64,000 nt of DNA from Pseudomonas sp. ISL-84 (GTDB lineage Bacteria; Bacillota; Bacilli; Bacillales; Cytobacillaceae): the NCBI GenBank assembly GCA_018613035.1, contig JAGGRA010000024.1:1-64000 (forward strand). Direction: 5' to 3'. A program made the position numbers and the translations under genes. Shown here piece by piece: positions 53,012 through 61,064 of this stretch (positions are counted from its first letter, which is position 1; every line of letters starts with the position of its first letter). The notes beneath the pieces were generated by a model. The model was not told the DNA's origin, made no database searches, and saw nothing but the letters and a program-made list of their open reading frames with translations.

Positions 53012-53680
53012 TTAATCTTCTGTTTTAATTTCAAGCCCTGCTTCTTTATAAAAAGATAGCTTTGCTTCATTGTATTCTTCCGTTTTTTCGTTGAACTGCT
53101 TATTTGAAGCCAGTATTTTTTCATACATATCGTTTATTTTGCTGATTTGCTCTTCCAGCTGTTCAAGTGAAAGGTCTTCCTTCTTAAACATCGCATAAAG
53201 CTCTTTATCATATTCAAGCGCTTTGGAATAGTCTTTATAAAGCACATCGTGGATTTTATATCTTTCCATCATAATTTCATACAATAATTTGGACTTTTCC
53301 TTTACCTTTTTATCCTCTATTTCCTCTATAATAGGCAATAAAGTTTCAAATTCCACTTTAGATGCCTGGATGCTCTCCTGCTCTTTTTCCATGTGATCCT
53401 TCCTTTGATCGACTATGGAAGATGCTTCATCTGAAAGCTTTGTAATTTCGTCAAATTCCTTCATTCCCAGGGCAATAATTCTATCGTATAAATCCTTTTC
53501 TTTTTTCTCCAGGTTTACAAGCGGATCCTGCTGCTCCTCAAAAGTTTTCTCTTTTGCCACTACGTTTTCAAGAATCTCATACATTTTTTCCTCTGGAGTG
53601 GGCTGATTCATACAGCCTGTCAGGAAAATAGCACCTATGGATAAAACCAGCAACAGGCGGCATTTGCTAAAAATAGACAC
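53012..53680 (-). CDS. ykyA: YkyA, putative cell-wall-binding lipoprotein
   Basis: 222-residue lipoprotein: lipobox FLTGC (Cys at about 23) followed by a long, charged, all-helical domain rich in Glu and Lys (EKMYEILENVVAKEKTFEEQ; KKEDLSLEQLEEQISKIND), likely coiled coil. It matches the YkyA family next to pdhA. Role unknown; affects wall properties by family description only. Start GTG at 53680 behind AAGGAGGTATCATC. Confidence 0.85.
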   Translation of the reverse strand: MSIFSKCRLLLVLSIGAIFLTGCMNQPTPEEKMYEILENVVAKEKTFEEQQDPLVNLEKKEKDLYDRIIALGMKEFDEITKLSDEASSIVDQRKDHMEKEQESIQASKVEFETLLPIIEEIEDKKVKEKSKLLYEIMMERYKIHDVLYKDYSKALEYDKELYAMFKKEDLSLEQLEEQISKINDMYEKILASNKQFNEKTEEYNEAKLSFYKEAGLEIKTED

Positions 53681-53868
53681 GATGATACCTCCTTACTTCT
53701 AACAATTTTAACTATATCGGTACTTGCACCATTTGACAATAGCCTATTGGAATGACAAATTTTGTCGAGTTTCACTCACACCTCTCTATCAGCTTGTCCT
53801 TTCCTGGAGCTTTTGCCTTTTTTAATCTATTCATTTCGTTTTTCCTTTATGACTTGGGCAAAGGCCTA

Positions 53869-53896
53869 CACCAAACATCTTCTCTCACATAGGCTA
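53869..53896 (+). promoter_or_regulatory. SigK-like promoter upstream of the YjcZ-type gene
   Basis: CACC (53869-53872), 15 bases, CATAGGCTA (53888-53896). It fits the mother-cell pattern mACm-N16-CATAnnnTA, spacer one base short. Confidence 0.4.
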
Positions 53897-53963
53897 TATT
53901 AATCGTCCGATGCGACTAACAAAAAAATATGGACGATAATCTACTTTAGGGAGGTTATCCTTC

Positions 53964-54105
53964 ATGTACGGATATGGCGGATACGGTTCTGGCTGCTGTT
54001 ATCCAGGAGCTGTTGCAGGTGCTGGTTACGGCAGAGGTTTTGCGTTGATTGTTGTTTTGTTTATTCTTTTGATCATTGTTGGCTGCGCTTGCTGGAAATT
54101 TTAAT
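53964..54105 (+). pseudogene. YjcZ-family small hydrophobic protein, apparent +1 frameshift
   Basis: Begins [20 protein letters not shown] and [13 protein letters not shown], as in the YjcZ-type sporulation small proteins, with GGGAGGTTATCCTTC before the ATG. The family continues LLIIVG after VVLFI. Here the T run at 54060-54063 has one base too many: after TTG at 54057-54059 the frame goes TTT TAT TCT, while the expected [14 protein letters not shown] and a TAA at 54103-54105 lie in the next frame. With 46 codons the repaired gene has normal size. Either a mutation, a sequencing error in a homopolymer, or recoding. The unrepaired frame adds an unrelated tail and stops near 54140. Confidence 0.65.
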
Positions 54106-54109
54106 TTTT

Positions 54110-54142
54110 GGAGAAGGTGCCCTTGGTGCCTTCTCTAATTAA
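54110..54142 (+). terminator. Weak terminator after the YjcZ-type gene
   Basis: GAGAAGG...CCTTCTC stem with GU pairs inside, followed by TAATTAACTTTTTC. Confidence 0.5.
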
Positions 54143-54281
54143 CTTTTTCACAGCACTCTGTTAGACTAAAGAAAACAACAGTAGCATATGAGCTGGATTT
54201 GGCACCTGCATCCATGCACTTTTTTTATGCTTATCCTTGCTTGCTCCACACACACTAATTACATAGCGGGAGTGATTATTC

Positions 54282-54833
54282 ATGCTGAGCATGAAAGATA
54301 TAATACGCGATGGTCATCCTACCTTAAGGCAAATTGCCTCAGAAGTGAGCATTCCTCCATCCGAGGGAGATCAACAAATATTAAAAGATATGCTTGAGTA
54401 TGTAAGAAACAGCCAAAGCCCTGAATTGGCTTCGAGATATGGATTGAGGCCTGGAATAGGCTTAGCGGCACCCCAAATAAATATTCCTAAACGAATGATT
54501 GCTGTACATGTAACAGATAATAATGAGCTTTTAAGTTATGCTCTCTTCAACCCAAAGATTGTTAGCCATTCTGTACAACGTTCTTATTTAGCTGCAGGTG
54601 AAGGCTGTTTATCGGTTGATGAATCCATACCCGGTTTTGTTCCCAGGTATGCAAAAGTAACAGTAAAAGGTACAGACCTTGAAGGAAAAGAAGTAAAGCT
54701 TCGATTAAAGGGGCTGCCTGCAATTGTATTTCAGCATGAGATAGACCATTTGAACGGCATCATGTTTTACGACCATATTAATAAACAAAATCCGTTTCTT
54801 CCAATTGAAAATGCCATAGCAATTGAAAGATAA
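54282..54833 (+). CDS. def: Peptide deformylase (Def, YkrB-like)
   Basis: 183-residue metallo-deformylase removing formyl from nascent N-terminal Met. All three motifs are present: GIGLAAPQI (motif 1), EGCLSVDE (motif 2, metal Cys) and QHEIDHLNG (motif 3, HExxH). The insert in motif 1-2 region is that of type II Gram-positive enzymes. Start ATG at 54282 after [27 protein letters not shown] aligns with YkrB. Convergent with the HAD gene. Confidence 0.95.
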   Translation: MLSMKDIIRDGHPTLRQIASEVSIPPSEGDQQILKDMLEYVRNSQSPELASRYGLRPGIGLAAPQINIPKRMIAVHVTDNNELLSYALFNPKIVSHSVQRSYLAAGEGCLSVDESIPGFVPRYAKVTVKGTDLEGKEVKLRLKGLPAIVFQHEIDHLNGIMFYDHINKQNPFLPIENAIAIER

Positions 54834-54866
54834 TCAATTTCTCCATATTAATGTTGCGTGGCATAT

Positions 54867-54907
54867 AATAAAGGGAAGTCCACCTTGCATCAGGACTTCC
54901 CTTTATT
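54867..54907. terminator. Bidirectional terminator between def and the HAD gene
   Basis: 15-bp stem AATAAAGGGAAGTCC / GGACTTCCCTTTATT with an 11-base loop. Confidence 0.9.
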
Positions 54908-54939
54908 AGTGGCTCTGTTAAAAAAAGTTTTATTTACAG

Positions 54940-55710
54940 CTAAATTAATTGAAGCTCTTTCAATCCATTCCATATTCCTTCTTTATCGACCGAAGCTGTA
55001 ACCCGGTCAGCTGCTTTTTTTACTACATCTGCTGCATTGCCCATAGCCACCCCGGTACCCACAGCATTCAGCATCTCAATATCATTTAAGCCATCTCCAA
55101 AAGCGTATACATCCTTCAAATCAAAGCCCAGCCGTTCAATCATTTTTTTAATTCCTTCAGCTTTAGAGCCTCCCGCAGGCAAAACGTCTACCGAGTAAGG
55201 ATGCCATCTGATAAAACCAAAATCCGGATATTCTGAAAAATACATGTGTTCGTCTTTTTCCTCGCAAAAAAGCAATGACTGATATAACTCCCTGCCTTTA
55301 AAGAAGGCCTTATCCTCTTCTGGATGGGGAAACTTAAGACTTCCCATGCTTTTTTCTATAAACTCGTGATGCCGGATTGTAGATTTCATGGTTTTTTCAT
55401 TCATAAATACAAGCGGATGCCCGTTTTCCTGAGCATGTTTGTAAAGCAATTCAATTTCAGATGTTTTTAAAGGGTTACGGTAAATAGCTTCATTCTCAAA
55501 AACTACGTATTGTCCGTTAAAGCTGACAAATGAATCAATATCAAGCTCATCCCTTAGGCTTTCGAACATAAAAGGGGCTCTCCCGGTCGCGATGGCCACA
55601 AATGTTCCATTCTTTTTCAACTGTTCTATAGCTTCCTTTGTACTGTCAGGGAGCTTTTTATCAAAATCCAATAAGGTCCCGTCAATATCGAAGAAAACAA
55701 TTTTTTTCAT
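54940..55710 (-). CDS. Cof-type HAD phosphatase (YkrA-like)
   Basis: 256-residue HAD-superfamily IIB (Cof) hydrolase: motif I VFFDIDGTLLDFD at the N-terminus, motif II VAIATGRAP, a C2B cap, and motif III-IV AFGDGLNDIEMLNAVG. Acts on small phosphorylated metabolites. Length and place beside def match YkrA. Start ATG at 55710 behind GAAAGGAAG; the frame to 55740 is unsupported. Confidence 0.9.
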   Translation of the reverse strand: MKKIVFFDIDGTLLDFDKKLPDSTKEAIEQLKKNGTFVAIATGRAPFMFESLRDELDIDSFVSFNGQYVVFENEAIYRNPLKTSEIELLYKHAQENGHPLVFMNEKTMKSTIRHHEFIEKSMGSLKFPHPEEDKAFFKGRELYQSLLFCEEKDEHMYFSEYPDFGFIRWHPYSVDVLPAGGSKAEGIKKMIERLGFDLKDVYAFGDGLNDIEMLNAVGTGVAMGNAADVVKKAADRVTASVDKEGIWNGLKELQLI

Positions 55711-55746
55711 ATCTACAAACTTCCTTTCGTGCATAATCAAGCTGAT

Positions 55747-56640
55747 TCAAGCGGCAGCTTTCCTGCCTGCCGAACGCTCCTTTTTCGATGTTATATATAC
55801 CCCCGCAAAAATAATAAGAAGCCCGATCATCATTGACAAGTGGATTTCTTCCTTAAGGAGAATGCCTCCCCAAACGATTGCTGATGCTGGTACAATGTAC
55901 GTTACCAATGACGCAAATTCAGGGCTGCCCTCTTTCACTAAATAATAATACAGCAGATAGGCAACTCCTGAACCAAAAGCTCCCAAACCAATTAGCGGAA
56001 GAAATATAACAGCCTCCATAAATTTGTTTATAGGTGTTGGCGATAAAAACTGCATGGCAAAAAAACTAATGATAGTTGCTGCAAAGAGTGTAAACAGCGA
56101 AATTTGCAGGGTGGATACACCAGAAAGGTGTTTTTTTGTTAGATGCGTGCCAGCTCCGTAACAAAAAGCAGCACCCGACATTAAAAGTACACCATATGTA
56201 TTTCCTGATAATAAATCAGCTGTATGGATATCAGATAGTATTAAAATTCCGATAAAACCAATCACAATGCCTAGCCACTGATTTTTGCCAAGCGCAGCAG
56301 TAAAAAATAATGAACCGATCAAAAGAGTCCAAATTGGAGTAGTTGCATTCAGCACTGAAGCCATGCTGGAAGATATCATCATTTCACTAGCTGAAATCAG
56401 GAGCCATGGCAAAGCATTATTTAAAAAACCTACCAATATCAGTTTTTTCATCGGCAACCGTTTAAATACAATATTTTCCCTCTTTATAAGTACAATAAAA
56501 GCTAGCGTTGCGGAACCAAACAAACACCTTCCAAATACGACAGCCGCCGGACTTATGTCCTCCAGCAGAATCTTAATAAATAGAAATGAGGTTCCCCAAA
56601 TCAGGCTTAATAGCAATAAAGCTCCATAAAGCTTCCCCAT
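55747..56640 (-). CDS. EamA/DMT-family permease
   Basis: 297-residue membrane protein with ten helices formed by two EamA repeats (IWGTSFLFIKILLEDISPAA; then FCYGAGTHLTKKHLSGVSTL). It carries the usual basic C-terminal end (KKERSAGRKAAA). Drug/metabolite exporter of unknown substrate. Start ATG at 56640; GTG at 56649 (longer by three residues) is also possible. Not part of the B. subtilis arrangement at this locus. Confidence 0.85.
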   Translation of the reverse strand: MGKLYGALLLLSLIWGTSFLFIKILLEDISPAAVVFGRCLFGSATLAFIVLIKRENIVFKRLPMKKLILVGFLNNALPWLLISASEMMISSSMASVLNATTPIWTLLIGSLFFTAALGKNQWLGIVIGFIGILILSDIHTADLLSGNTYGVLLMSGAAFCYGAGTHLTKKHLSGVSTLQISLFTLFAATIISFFAMQFLSPTPINKFMEAVIFLPLIGLGAFGSGVAYLLYYYLVKEGSPEFASLVTYIVPASAIVWGGILLKEEIHLSMMIGLLIIFAGVYITSKKERSAGRKAAA

Positions 56641-56915
56641 CCGCTCCACAACCTTTATCTCTTTTTCTTTCGTTAAAACACTAAACCCTTAAAGGGAAAT
56701 TGTCAATTTGCTTTCTAAGGAATACAGAGTGTTCAGACACATACTGTAAAAATTGCAATGGATTTTCCAAGTTTCCCCACGAGAGATTTTCATATTCCAT
56801 CATATAATATAACTAAAAAGAGACCATTATTAAAACTAAATCTGTTTTAAACCCCCTTGTTTCCTTTACTTTGGACAAGGATCGTTTAAAATAGAAAGTA
56901 AGGAGATGATCCACT

Positions 56916-56987
56916 ATGTTGAAGAAGCTAAGAAAGAAGCTCTTAAAACAGTGGAACGACATGCTTCGAAAAAAGTCTATTGCCTGA
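56916..56987 (+). CDS. 23-residue basic amphipathic peptide
   Basis: MLKKLRKKLLKQWNDMLRKK plus SIA, with AAGGAGATGATCCACT before ATG and a terminator 8 bases after the stop. Eight Lys/Arg alternate with Leu in helix-like spacing, and one Trp is present. It resembles small membrane-active or RNA-binding basic peptides. Too short for homology by eye; but ribosome site, clean stop and terminator argue for a real transcript. Confidence 0.6.
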   Translation: MLKKLRKKLLKQWNDMLRKKSIA

Positions 56988-56995
56988 CAATTTTG

Positions 56996-57025
56996 AGCCC
57001 TTCAAACTTGCGAAGGGCTCCTTCC
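56996..57025 (+). terminator. Terminator after the 23-codon peptide gene
   Basis: GAGCCCTTC-AAACTTGC-GAAGGGCTC stem, then CTTCCTTATT. Confidence 0.85.
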
Positions 57026-57120
57026 TTATTGTAAATTGGTTATCAGTACACTTTTTTACATAGTTTTCACTCCGCACCACCTGCTTCCAGCTGGAGCGGA
57101 ATTCATCCTAAACAAGAAAA

Positions 57121-57152
57121 AACATGTAATACATGTTATTATTTAATATAAT
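57121..57152 (+). promoter_or_regulatory. rpoY-rnjA promoter with overlapping palindrome
   Basis: -10 TATAAT at 57147-57152. The -35 zone is covered by AACATGTA-A-TACATGTT (57121-57137), a perfect 8/8 palindrome placed like an operator. Confidence 0.55.
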
Positions 57153-57186
57153 AGAAAAAGTTATATCGGATTAAGGAGAGATTGAA

Positions 57187-57399
57187 ATGATTTTCAAGGT
57201 ATATTATCAGGATTCTAAAACAGAAGTGCCAGTCAGAGAAAAAACAAAAACAATATTTGTTGAAGGCAATTCCGAAAGAGATGTCCGCACAAAGCTGGCT
57301 GATCGTCCATATAATATTGAGTTCGTAACAGCCGTGGAAGGCGAATTCCTGGAATATGAAAAACAAAATGAAGACTTTAAAGTATTGGAGATTGGATAA
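57187..57399 (+). CDS. rpoY: RNA polymerase epsilon subunit (RpoY)
   Basis: 70-residue acidic protein ([55 protein letters not shown]), the small omega-like/epsilon subunit YkzG. It binds core RNA polymerase; the structure resembles phage Gp2-like folds. Start ATG at 57187 after AAGGAGAGATTGAA. The stop and the rnjA start are three bases apart, so the two form an operon. Confidence 0.95.
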   Translation: MIFKVYYQDSKTEVPVREKTKTIFVEGNSERDVRTKLADRPYNIEFVTAVEGEFLEYEKQNEDFKVLEIG

Positions 57400-57402
57400 T
57401 TT

Positions 57403-59070
57403 ATGAAATTTGTTAAAAATGACCAAACAGCCGTTTTTGCATTAGGCGGCTTGGGAGAAATCGGTAAAAACACGTATGCTGTACAGTTCCAGGATGAAAT
57501 AATTCTGATTGATGCGGGAATTAAATTTCCTGAAGATGAGCTTCTCGGAATTGATTATGTTATTCCTGACTATACCTATTTAGTGAAAAATGAAGATAAA
57601 ATAAAAGGATTATTTATTACACATGGACATGAAGACCATATTGGGGGAATTCCGTATCTATTAAGAGAGGTAAACATCCCAGTATACGGCGGAAAACTTG
57701 CGCTTGGCCTTCTTAGAAACAAACTTGAGGAACACGGCTTACTAAGGCAGACTACCCTGCATGAAATTAAGGAAGATGACATCATTAAATTCAGAAAGAC
57801 TTCTGTAACATTCTTCCGCACAACTCATAGTATTCCGGACTCATATGGGATTGTTGTAAAAACACCTCCTGGACAAGTTGTTCATACGGGAGATTTTAAG
57901 TTTGATTTCACTCCTGTTGGTGAACCTGCAAACTTAACTAAAATGGCTGAAATCGGAAAAGAAGGTGTCCTTTGCCTGCTTTCAGATAGTACAAATAGTG
58001 AAATTCCTGAATTTACAATGTCTGAGCGCCGTGTAGGCGACAGCATTCACGATATCTTCCGAAAAGTGGAGGGCAGGATTATTTTTGCGACATTCGCATC
58101 TAATATTCACCGCCTGCAGCAGGTGACAGAAGCGGCCGTAACAAATGGCAGAAAAATTGCTGTCTTTGGAAGAAGCATGGAAGCAGCGATTAATATTGGG
58201 CAGGAACTTGGATATATTCAAGCCCCTAAAGATACTTTCATTGACGCTCACCAAATCAATCGACTTCCGGCAAACATGGTGACAATCCTATGTACAGGAA
58301 GCCAGGGGGAACCGATGGCAGCATTGTCAAGAATCGCTAACGGAACCCACCGCCAGATTCAAATTATACCTGGTGATACTGTTGTATTTTCTTCTTCACC
58401 TATTCCAGGGAACACAATCAGTGTCAGCCGTACAATTGACAGGCTTTCCCGTGCAGGCGCAGAGGTTATTTACGGCAAATTGAGCGATATCCATACATCA
58501 GGACATGGCGGCCAAGAAGAACAAAAGCTTATGCTTCGATTAATAAAACCAAAATTCTTCATGCCGATACATGGTGAATACAGAATGCAGAAAATGCATG
58601 CTAAATTGGCGGTTGACTGTGGTGTGGATGAAGAAAACTGTTTCATTATGGATAACGGGGAAGTACTGGCACTCAGCGAAGATGCTGCACAAGTGGCCGG
58701 CAAAATCCCTTCAGGTTCTGTTTATATAGATGGAAGCGGAATTGGAGATATTGGAAATATTGTACTTAGGGACCGCCGAATTCTTTCTGAGGAAGGTTTG
58801 GTTGTCGTAGTAGTCAGCATTAATATGAAAGACTTTAAAATTGCTTCAGGCCCTGACTTGATTTCCCGCGGATTTGTCTACATGAGAGAATCAGGAGACT
58901 TAATCAATGATGCCCAAGCTCTTATTACTAAGCACTTAAGCAAGGTAATGGAACGCAGAACAACACAATGGTCTGAAATCAAAAACGAGATCACAGATAC
59001 ACTTGCCCCATTCCTTTATGAAAAAACCAAGCGTCGTCCAATGATATTACCAATTATAATGGAAGTATAA
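57403..59070 (+). CDS. rnjA: Ribonuclease J1 (RnjA)
   Basis: 555-residue metallo-beta-lactamase/beta-CASP RNase with 5'-3' exonuclease and endonuclease activity, central to mRNA decay. Zn ligands [10 protein letters not shown] at about 73-82 and [10 protein letters not shown]; beta-CASP part with [29 protein letters not shown] and [18 protein letters not shown]-terminal domain ends [12 protein letters not shown]. Start ATG at 57403, co-transcribed with rpoY. A strong terminator follows. Confidence 0.97.
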   Translation: MKFVKNDQTAVFALGGLGEIGKNTYAVQFQDEIILIDAGIKFPEDELLGIDYVIPDYTYLVKNEDKIKGLFITHGHEDHIGGIPYLLREVNIPVYGGKLALGLLRNKLEEHGLLRQTTLHEIKEDDIIKFRKTSVTFFRTTHSIPDSYGIVVKTPPGQVVHTGDFKFDFTPVGEPANLTKMAEIGKEGVLCLLSDSTNSEIPEFTMSERRVGDSIHDIFRKVEGRIIFATFASNIHRLQQVTEAAVTNGRKIAVFGRSMEAAINIGQELGYIQAPKDTFIDAHQINRLPANMVTILCTGSQGEPMAALSRIANGTHRQIQIIPGDTVVFSSSPIPGNTISVSRTIDRLSRAGAEVIYGKLSDIHTSGHGGQEEQKLMLRLIKPKFFMPIHGEYRMQKMHAKLAVDCGVDEENCFIMDNGEVLALSEDAAQVAGKIPSGSVYIDGSGIGDIGNIVLRDRRILSEEGLVVVVVSINMKDFKIASGPDLISRGFVYMRESGDLINDAQALITKHLSKVMERRTTQWSEIKNEITDTLAPFLYEKTKRRPMILPIIMEV

Positions 59071-59072
59071 TA

Positions 59073-59111
59073 AAAAGGCTGAATCGCTCATTTGAGTGAT
59101 TCAGCCTTTTC
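59073..59111 (+). terminator. rnjA terminator
   Basis: AAAAGGCTGAATC...GATTCAGCCTTTTC hairpin with an inner CTCA/GAGT pairing. Confidence 0.9.
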
Positions 59112-59146
59112 TACGTAAGTTTTGGTTAAAGCTCAGTGTTAATATT

Positions 59147-59290
59147 GGCACCCTGTTGATTAGAGCGGAAGACGCTTGACTCAAGCAGCAGGAGAAGCGA
59201 GTCAAAGGAGCCCCGCAGATGTGCATGGAGCTGAGGAGCTCTCAGGACCGCGGAAAGCATTCACCTGATTTGGATATCAACAGGCAAGTT
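59147..59290 (-). repeat. Interspersed repeat copy R12 (short form, opposite orientation)
   Basis: Only copy found on the minus strand. In plus-strand reading it has CCTGTTGATTAGAGCGGAAG (59151-59170), the core GGAGCCCCGCAGATG and GGACCGCGGAAAGC, then TGATTTGGATATCAACAGGC (59266-59285). A shadow frame crosses it. Confidence 0.8.
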
Positions 59291-59305
59291 TACCTAAACA
59301 TGGAT

Positions 59306-59965
59306 TTAAGACATTACCTTCTTTTCAAAGCGGTTGATATCGACATCCGCACCAATGACAATCAGAATATCATCATATTGAATTTTTTCATTTGCCTGAG
59401 GAGATACAATTATTTCATTCTTTCTTTTAATTGCTACAATATTAATTCCATATTTGGCACGGATATCAAGATCAATAATGCTATGTTCTGCAAGCTTTTC
59501 ATTCGCAACAATTTCAACAATACTATGCTCATCAGAAAGCTCAAGATAATCAAGAACGTTATTTGAGACGATACTATGTGCAATCCTTTTGCCCATATCT
59601 CTTTCAGGATGGACAACATGGTCTGCTCCTATTTTCCTTAACACTTTTTCATGATAATCATTTTGGGCTTTAACAGTTATCTTATTGACCCCAAGTTCTT
59701 TTAAGATTAAAGTTGTCAGGATGGATGCCTGTATATTGTCTCCAATTGCAACAATTACATGATCAAAGTTCCTTATGCCTAGGCTTTTAATCACCGATTC
59801 ATCAGTCGTATCACCAACCACTGCATGTGATGCGATTCTGGCAAATTCGTTTACCCGGTCTTCATTTAAATCAATCGCCATTACTTCCATACCCTCTTCA
59901 GCGAGCGCACGACAGATACTGCCTCCAAAACGGCCAAGACCGATAACAGCAAATTCTTTCTTCAT
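59306..59965 (-). CDS. ktrC: KtrC-type K+ channel gating subunit (TrkA-N/TrkA-C)
   Basis: 219 residues: RCK N domain with Rossmann loop EFAVIGLGRFGGSICRALAE, IDLNEDRVNEFA and VVGDTTDESVI for nucleotide binding (ATP/ADP, NAD), then a TrkA-C domain (KYGINIVAIKRKNEIIVSP, DDILIVIGADVDINRFEK) that binds c-di-AMP in relatives. It gates a KtrB/KtrD membrane subunit. Start ATG at 59965 after GGAGGAGTTTGAA; the frame to 60196 is spurious. Position beside rnjA matches ktrC (ykqB). No membrane subunit gene is nearby. Confidence 0.93.
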   Translation of the reverse strand: MKKEFAVIGLGRFGGSICRALAEEGMEVMAIDLNEDRVNEFARIASHAVVGDTTDESVIKSLGIRNFDHVIVAIGDNIQASILTTLILKELGVNKITVKAQNDYHEKVLRKIGADHVVHPERDMGKRIAHSIVSNNVLDYLELSDEHSIVEIVANEKLAEHSIIDLDIRAKYGINIVAIKRKNEIIVSPQANEKIQYDDILIVIGADVDINRFEKKVMS

Positions 59966-60060
59966 TTCAAACTCCTCCAACCCTGTTTTCAATATAAATA
60001 ATAATAACATATTATCATTAGCAGCTGGTAAGCAAGCAGGATTGCAATTAGGAGACAGAT

Positions 60061-60975
60061 TTATTCCCGTTTTTCTGAACCTTTTCTTTTCTTTGTCCAT
60101 AAAATTGCAGCTCCGGCTATAATTATGAATACGAAGATGAAAGGCAGGTTGCCAATCACCATTACCACAGCACCCGATAGGATTGCAATCATCCAATTAG
60201 TACTGGTTGCCAGCTGTTTTTTTGTTCTTTCCCATGTATTTAAATCTTTACTGTCCAATGAAGGCACAATAACTTTATTCTCAAATAAACGGATATTCAC
60301 AGTTGAAAAAGAAGTCTGGTTCTTTAAATATCTCATCCGTCCTTCAATCTGTTCGATTTCTTCCTGGATTGCGGAGAGATTTGCAGAAATCTTTAATAAG
60401 TCCTCTGACTTTTGGGCCTTTTTCATAAAATCAATGAGGCGCTCTTCTGCCACACGCTTCGACCGGATCCTTGATTCAAGATCAACAAACTCTTCAGAAA
60501 CATCCTGTCCGCTGACAATCCTCTCAAGGGTCTCTGTCGCTATTCCCTCAGTATCATGCAAGAAGCTTTGAAAATTGTCTGCAGGTATTCGGATTTTCAT
60601 CGTGCCGCTGGTATGCTCTTCCCCCTCTTTATAAATGTTCGATTCTACAATATACCCATTATATAGAGCTGCCTTTTGTTCAAGCGATTTTAGGGAAATT
60701 TGAAAATCTTTAACCCTTATGGATAGTTCCGCACTAAATATGACCATCCTGCCATCATTTCCCTTATTAGTCTTCAGCTCTTCTTCTGTGGAATTCCCTT
60801 CGGAAATAGCCGTTGACTCATTTTTATTTTCTTCCGATTCATTACTTATATCTTCTTCAACGGCCATTTTTTCTCCCCCTGCAGAAGTATCCAGACTTTT
60901 TTCGGATGAGCCAGCGCTGCATCCTGCTAGCATGGCCATTATGCAAAACCAGAAAATGAAAAATTTATTACACAT
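60061..60975 (-). CDS. DUF4349 lipoprotein with C-terminal membrane helix
   Basis: 304 residues: lipobox MLAGC (Cys near 19), Glu/Ser-rich linker, a DUF4349 domain (IFSAELSIRVKDFQISLKSL, YIVESNIYKEGEEHTSGTMK, then a long coiled coil around ERLIDFMKKAQKSEDLLKIS), and a C-terminal helix GNLPFIFVFIIIAGAAILW with a basic end. Function unknown; family members are predicted envelope proteins. No close partner in B. subtilis order here. Confidence 0.82.
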   Translation of the reverse strand: MCNKFFIFWFCIMAMLAGCSAGSSEKSLDTSAGGEKMAVEEDISNESEENKNESTAISEGNSTEEELKTNKGNDGRMVIFSAELSIRVKDFQISLKSLEQKAALYNGYIVESNIYKEGEEHTSGTMKIRIPADNFQSFLHDTEGIATETLERIVSGQDVSEEFVDLESRIRSKRVAEERLIDFMKKAQKSEDLLKISANLSAIQEEIEQIEGRMRYLKNQTSFSTVNIRLFENKVIVPSLDSKDLNTWERTKKQLATSTNWMIAILSGAVVMVIGNLPFIFVFIIIAGAAILWTKKRKGSEKRE

Positions 60976-61041
60976 TGTTCTAATGCCCCCTCTTATCTTC
61001 TATTGATTATGAAGACGTTAGTTGTTGGAATAATGTTACAA

Positions 61042-61064
61042 AAAAAACCTCCATAGGAGGTTTT
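61042..61064 (-). terminator. Terminator of the ABC exporter pair
   Basis: AAAACCTCC-ATA-GGAGGTTTT stem overlapping the stop region; T run on the minus strand. Confidence 0.8.

Noticed and set aside
54188-54397. 69-codon plus-strand frame with a lipobox-like LILACS upstream of def
   Set aside because: It overlaps def in another frame, has no ribosome site, and the part overlapping def shows no protein-like pattern.
57055-57110. Possible thirteenth repeat remnant (CACTCCGCACCACCTGC...GAGCGGAATTCATC)
   Set aside because: Only a short GAGCGGAA-like match; too little sequence to call.
59219-59566. 115-codon plus-strand frame across R12 and ktrC
   Set aside because: Lies antisense to the well-supported ktrC gene and starts in a repeat.
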